Positions 13,572 through 16,676 of a stretch of 16,676 bases of DNA are shown piece by piece (position 1 is the first letter of the stretch; each line of letters begins with the position of its first letter). This DNA comes from CAIWHR01 sp040007035 (GTDB lineage Bacteria > Pseudomonadota > Gammaproteobacteria > Burkholderiales > Casimicrobiaceae). Where the stretch lies: the NCBI GenBank assembly GCA_040007035.1, contig JBDTVU010000072.1:1-16676 (forward strand), in the 5' to 3' direction. The notes beneath the pieces were generated by a model, which saw only the letters and a list, made by a program, of their open reading frames with translations, had not been told where the DNA came from and made no database searches. A program made the position numbers and the translations under genes.

Positions 13572-13888
13572 TGAAGACGCTTCGCGACCGCCGCCGCCCG
13601 CCCACGCACCCCGGTGCCCTGCTGCGCGAGGACATTCTGCCGGCATTGCGGATGTCGCAGGTGGAGTTGGCCGAGCGGCTCGGTGTGTCGCGGGTTACCG
13701 TCAACACGCTGCTGCAGGAGAAGCGCGACCTGTCGATCGAACTGGCGGCGCGGATCGCCAAGCTGCTCGGCCATTCGCCCGAGAGCTGGATCCGGATGCA
13801 GGAGGCGCTCGATCTCTGGCGACTGGCGCAGGATCCTTCGCGTCTTGCCGGCATCAAGCCGCTGCCGCCGGAGCGCATAGCCGCCTGA
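13571..13888 (+). CDS. higA: HigA-family antitoxin
   Basis: A 105-residue antitoxin and repressor. The HigA signature is HPGALLREDILPALRMSQVELAERLGVSRVTVNTLLQEKRDLSIELAARIAKLLGHSPESWIRMQEALDLW, with the helix-turn-helix at about residues 30-52. It neutralises the HigB encoded directly before it and should bind the CGAGTTC/GAACTCG dyad in the promoter. The N-terminal KTLRDRRRPP is more basic than usual. It is similar in layout to the lone HigA at 11743-12072, but the sequences differ too much for a recent duplication. The convergent lipoprotein gene ends 63 bp downstream. Confidence 0.94.
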   Translation: MKTLRDRRRPPTHPGALLREDILPALRMSQVELAERLGVSRVTVNTLLQEKRDLSIELAARIAKLLGHSPESWIRMQEALDLWRLAQDPSRLAGIKPLPPERIAA

Positions 13889-13951
13889 CGTCGGGCGCTC
13901 GGATTATTGGCAACGGAGTCGTCGGCGCCCGAAGCGCGTCGCAGACGCCGC

Positions 13952-15556
13952 CTACCTCCCCACCATCCTCCGCGCCATCACTCGCGCCGCGCTCTCGCTG
14001 AACGCCGCCTCGAGCTGCGGAGTTACCGGCAGCAGCGGCGCGGTGACCGCGCGCATGGCGCCGTCGACGACGGCATCCTTCGACCCGAGCGCCGTTCCCA
14101 CCGAACTGATCAGCGACGCGAACACGTCGGTCCGGTTGCTCGTGCTGCCGGTCGTCTGCGCGTAGAAGGGGACGAACACGCTGCCGATGCTGGTCAGCGC
14201 CTGGTAGTCGCCGAGGAAAAGTCCGCCGGCATTGGGCGCGGTGTCGAGATCGAAGGGGCCGGCCACGCGCGACTCCGTCCACGTCGCGCCGCCGTCGGTC
14301 GAGCGGGCGATCCAGTAGTCGGTGGGCAGCGTCGCGGCGTCGGCGGTGTTGCTGCGGAAGTCGTAATAGGCGACGCCGATGACGCGGTCGGCGCGGATCG
14401 TCACGCTGGGGAGGAACGCCTGCACCGACGAGTCGCGGTTGATGCGTGTGGGCGCAGACCACGTGAGGCCGCCGTCGGTCGAGCGCGAGAACGCGATCTG
14501 GTCGCGTGCGCCGTTGACGAAGCGCGAATCCTGCCAGACGACAGCGAGGTCGCCCGTCGGACCCGTGGCGATCGCGCCGAGACTCGCGCCGTCGCGCACC
14601 GGCGTGCCGGTCTCCGGATCGCGCGCGCCGATCGCCTGCGCTGCCGCCACGACGATCGGCGGCGACCAGGTCAGTCCCTTGTCCTGTGACCGGATCACGT
14701 TGAGCGTGGTGACGATCGCGTTGCCTGCCGTGCTGAACTTCGTGAAGAAGTCGATCAGCGTGCTATCGTTCAACACGACGATCTGGTGGTTGATCGTCGA
14801 TGCGCTGCGGCCGGGGTCGTAGATCATCCGCGCCGGCTCCCACGTCAGCCCGCTGTCGACGCTGCGCGCGAACCACGCGGGCGACGTGCCGTCGGCGTCG
14901 AGACGGTCCCAGACCGCATAGACGTAGCGCGAGTCGAGGCGGTCGGCGGTGATCGACTCCTTGTCGTTGAAGTGGTCCTCGCCGTCGCGGATCAGCGTGA
15001 CCGGATTGCTCCACGTGCGGCCGCCGTCGATCGAGCGGCTGGCCAGTACCGCATTGTCCGAGCCGGCCGTCAACGATGTGCCGGTAAACGACAGCGAGAT
15101 CTGGTGCGCGGTACCGTCGGGCGCGAACGTCACCCACGGATCCGAAGCGCGCGCGTAGTCGCCGCCGTTGGCCGCGGTACCGCCCGTGCAACGCGAGAAC
15201 GCCGCCATCGCCGGCGCCCACGCCTTGCCCCCATCCACCGACACGCCGGTCATCAGGCCGCGCGCGCCACCGTTCGACCAGCGGTCCTGCTGCCAGACGC
15301 CGATCAGGTTGCCGGAATTCCTCGGGTTGACGGCGACCCAGGGCTCGACTTCGGCGTTGACGTAGAGCGTGCCCGACGGCGTGGCCGCGTCGCAGTCCGC
15401 GGTGAACGGCGTCGGGCCGGTCGCGAGGTATTGCGGATCGGGCAGCGTGGGCGGGGGCGGCGTCGGGTCGCTGCCGCCGCCTCCTCCTCCGCCGCACGCG
15501 GACAGCAGGAGCGACGCGGCGAGAACGAACGTCGGACGGAAGGCGGGCTGGGTCAT
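13952..15556 (-). CDS. Sialidase-like BNR/Asp-box repeat lipoprotein
   Basis: A 534-residue lipoprotein. The N-terminus is a type II signal peptide with lipobox LLSAC (Cys21), followed by seven glycines and a Pro-rich linker (TPPPPTLPDP), so it is anchored to a membrane, probably the outer one. Six Asp-box motifs (S-x-D-x-G-x-T/A-W) occur at about residues 106, 175, 232, 289, 358 and 419: SVDGGKAW, SIDGGRTW, SVDSGLTW, SQDKGLTW, STDGGLTW and STDGGATW. The 57-69 residue spacing fits a six-bladed beta-propeller. I see neither an FRIP motif nor a clear arginine triad, so enzymatic sialidase activity is not supported; the fold is also used for binding. ATG 15554-15556 is chosen over 15610 because it starts the signal peptide. 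Confidence 0.88.
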   Translation of the reverse strand: MTQPAFRPTFVLAASLLLSACGGGGGGGSDPTPPPPTLPDPQYLATGPTPFTADCDAATPSGTLYVNAEVEPWVAVNPRNSGNLIGVWQQDRWSNGGARGLMTGVSVDGGKAWAPAMAAFSRCTGGTAANGGDYARASDPWVTFAPDGTAHQISLSFTGTSLTAGSDNAVLASRSIDGGRTWSNPVTLIRDGEDHFNDKESITADRLDSRYVYAVWDRLDADGTSPAWFARSVDSGLTWEPARMIYDPGRSASTINHQIVVLNDSTLIDFFTKFSTAGNAIVTTLNVIRSQDKGLTWSPPIVVAAAQAIGARDPETGTPVRDGASLGAIATGPTGDLAVVWQDSRFVNGARDQIAFSRSTDGGLTWSAPTRINRDSSVQAFLPSVTIRADRVIGVAYYDFRSNTADAATLPTDYWIARSTDGGATWTESRVAGPFDLDTAPNAGGLFLGDYQALTSIGSVFVPFYAQTTGSTSNRTDVFASLISSVGTALGSKDAVVDGAMRAVTAPLLPVTPQLEAAFSESAARVMARRMVGR

Positions 15557-15691
15557 GGTAAGGCAGGTCGGCGGTGGCGCAGGTCGGCGCAGGTGCGCGC
15601 AGGGTAGCATCGGCGGCGAGTTTAGCAGCGTGTGCGTCTGGCGGATAATCGCGGGGTCCGGCGCCGGTTCGGCGTCGTTTCCGGAGTCATC

Positions 15692-16609
15692 ATGCCTTCG
15701 CCCTCACCGCTCTCGGGCGTACTCGCGCCCGTCGTCACGCCGTTCGACGCCGACCTTCGTCCCGACGCCGCCCGGCTCGCGCGGCACTGCCGCTGGCTCG
15801 TCGACAACGACGTCGGCCTCGCGGTGTTCGGCACCAACTCCGAGGGCAACTCGCTGTCGGTCGGCGAGAAGATCGCGCTGCTCGAATCGCTCTCGGCCTC
15901 GGGGTTGCCGCCGTCGCGGATGATGCCGGGCACCGGCGCGTGCGCGCTGCCCGACACCGTCGAACTCACCCGCCGCGCTGTCGCGCTGGGCTGTGCCGGC
16001 GCGCTGATGCTGCCGCCGTTCTATTACAAGGGTGTGTCGGACGATGGCCTCTTCGCCAGCTACTCCGAGGTGATCCAGCGCGTCGGCGACGCGCGGCTGC
16101 GGATCTTCCTCTACCACATCCCGCAGGTGTCGCAGGTGGCGATCACGCTGCCGCTGATCGAGCGACTGCTCGCCGAATATCCGGGGACGATTGCGGGCGT
16201 CAAGGACAGCTCGGGCGACATGGCCAACACGCGCGCGATGCTGGAGCGCTTCGCCCCGCGCGGCTTCCGCGTGTTCGCCGGCAGCGAGACGTTCCTGCTC
16301 GCGACGCTGCGCGGCGGCGGCGCCGGTTGCATCAGCGCGACGGCGAACGTGAACCCGGCGGCGATCGCGCGGCTCGCCAAGGCGTGGCAACAGCCTGACG
16401 CGGACGCGCAGCAAGCTGCGCTCGACGGCGTGCGCGCGGCATTCCAGAAATTCCCGATGATTCCGGCGCTGAAGTCGGCGATCGCCCAATTCGGCGGCGA
16501 CGACGGCTGGACGACGGTGCGCCCGCCGCTGGTGAAGTTCACGGCCGAACAGCGCAGCGCGCTGATCGCCGCGCTGGCGCCGGCGGGATTCGCGATGCCG
16601 GGGGTCTAA
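15692..16609 (+). CDS. Dihydrodipicolinate synthase / N-acetylneuraminate lyase superfamily aldolase
   Basis: A 305-residue (beta/alpha)8-barrel enzyme that forms a Schiff base with a 2-keto acid such as pyruvate. The Schiff-base lysine is Lys171 in AGVKDSSGD and the catalytic tyrosine is Tyr141 in LYHIPQV. The substrate-binding loop reads GTNSEGN (47-53). True DapA has GTTGE there, so lysine biosynthesis is unlikely; members with such loops act on other hydroxy-keto acids. The ATG 15692 has GGAG five bases upstream and starts the family N-terminus; the frame is open from 15632. It is divergent from the Asp-box lipoprotein, with 135 bp shared between them, and is followed directly by a strong inverted repeat. 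The exact substrate cannot be assigned. Confidence 0.9.
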   Translation: MPSPSPLSGVLAPVVTPFDADLRPDAARLARHCRWLVDNDVGLAVFGTNSEGNSLSVGEKIALLESLSASGLPPSRMMPGTGACALPDTVELTRRAVALGCAGALMLPPFYYKGVSDDGLFASYSEVIQRVGDARLRIFLYHIPQVSQVAITLPLIERLLAEYPGTIAGVKDSSGDMANTRAMLERFAPRGFRVFAGSETFLLATLRGGGAGCISATANVNPAAIARLAKAWQQPDADAQQAALDGVRAAFQKFPMIPALKSAIAQFGGDDGWTTVRPPLVKFTAEQRSALIAALAPAGFAMPGV

Positions 16610-16617
16610 AGTAATTA

Positions 16618-16675
16618 AAGTAATGGGGTCAGTGTAAGTTATCCGTTTTGATAACTTACACTGACCCCATTACTT
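16618..16675. repeat. Perfect 26-bp inverted repeat of the GGGGTCAG type (REP-like hairpin)
   Basis: The left arm (16618-16643, beginning AAGTAATGGGGTCAGTGTAA) and right arm (16650-16675, ending ACTGACCCCATTACTT) pair perfectly over 26 bp around a 6-base CGTTTT loop. It begins nine bases after the aldolase stop; AAGTAAT also occurs once more just before it. GGGGTCAG-containing palindromes are, as I recall, dispersed repeats of beta- and gammaproteobacteria linked to REP-associated tyrosine transposases. It may also end transcription of the aldolase gene. The window ends one base after the right arm. Confidence 0.75.
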
Positions 16676-16676
16676 C

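Noticed and set aside
13952..16609. Sialic acid use locus (sialidase plus N-acetylneuraminate lyase)
   Set aside because: The Asp-box protein lacks a visible FRIP motif and arginine triad, the aldolase loop is not clearly of the NanA type, and no sialic acid transporter or kinase is present.
1..16676. tRNA, rRNA, integrase or transposase genes
   Set aside because: I looked for cloverleaf-like segments in the gaps and for recombinase motifs in all frames and saw none; the island has no recognisable mobility gene.

Overview
The window is a GC-rich stretch of bacterial chromosome (roughly two thirds G+C by eye). It most likely comes from a betaproteobacterium or a close relative. That rests on the proteobacterial GshA type of glutamate-cysteine ligase, a poly-glycine lipoprotein N-terminus, the mix of toxin-antitoxin (TA) families and the GGGGTCAG-type palindromic repeat at the right edge. 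No rRNA, tRNA or single-copy marker is present, so the taxonomy is an inference.

Left part (1-7327), mostly metabolic: the 3' end of an MmgE/PrpD-family gene and a CoxL-like molybdenum hydroxylase large subunit (probable operon); a complete BrnT-BrnA TA module on the minus strand; gshA (glutathione synthesis); a membrane-anchored alpha/beta hydrolase on the minus strand; and, divergent from it, a class I fructose-bisphosphate aldolase.

Middle part (about 7350-13890), an accessory island of TA and defence-type genes: a HigB2/HigA2-like module; an ARPP-1 (DUF6569) family protein; an AbiEi/AbiEii type IV TA pair; a 146-bp control region upstream of AbiEi with two mirror-image arrays of TGTCCA/TGGACA half-sites; the stub of a divergent gene fused to the 5' stub of a type I restriction HsdR gene; an operon-like pair of antitoxins (AbrB/MazE type and HigA type) without visible toxins; a secreted protein with two DUF5666-like repeats; and a complete HigB-HigA module with a readable promoter and operator.

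Right part (13952-16676): a lipoprotein with six Asp-box (BNR) repeats, divergent from a DapA/NanA-superfamily aldolase, ending in a perfect 26-bp inverted repeat.

The most notable signal is the AbiEi control region. Its two operator arrays have identical 17-13-17 bp half-site spacing and each ends on an ATGGACAA start codon. One start belongs to AbiEi. The other opens a reading frame that is cut after 16-17 codons at the junction with the hsdR remnant. This suggests that an originally divergent, co-regulated partner gene has been lost. No intergenic gap exceeds about 255 bp.
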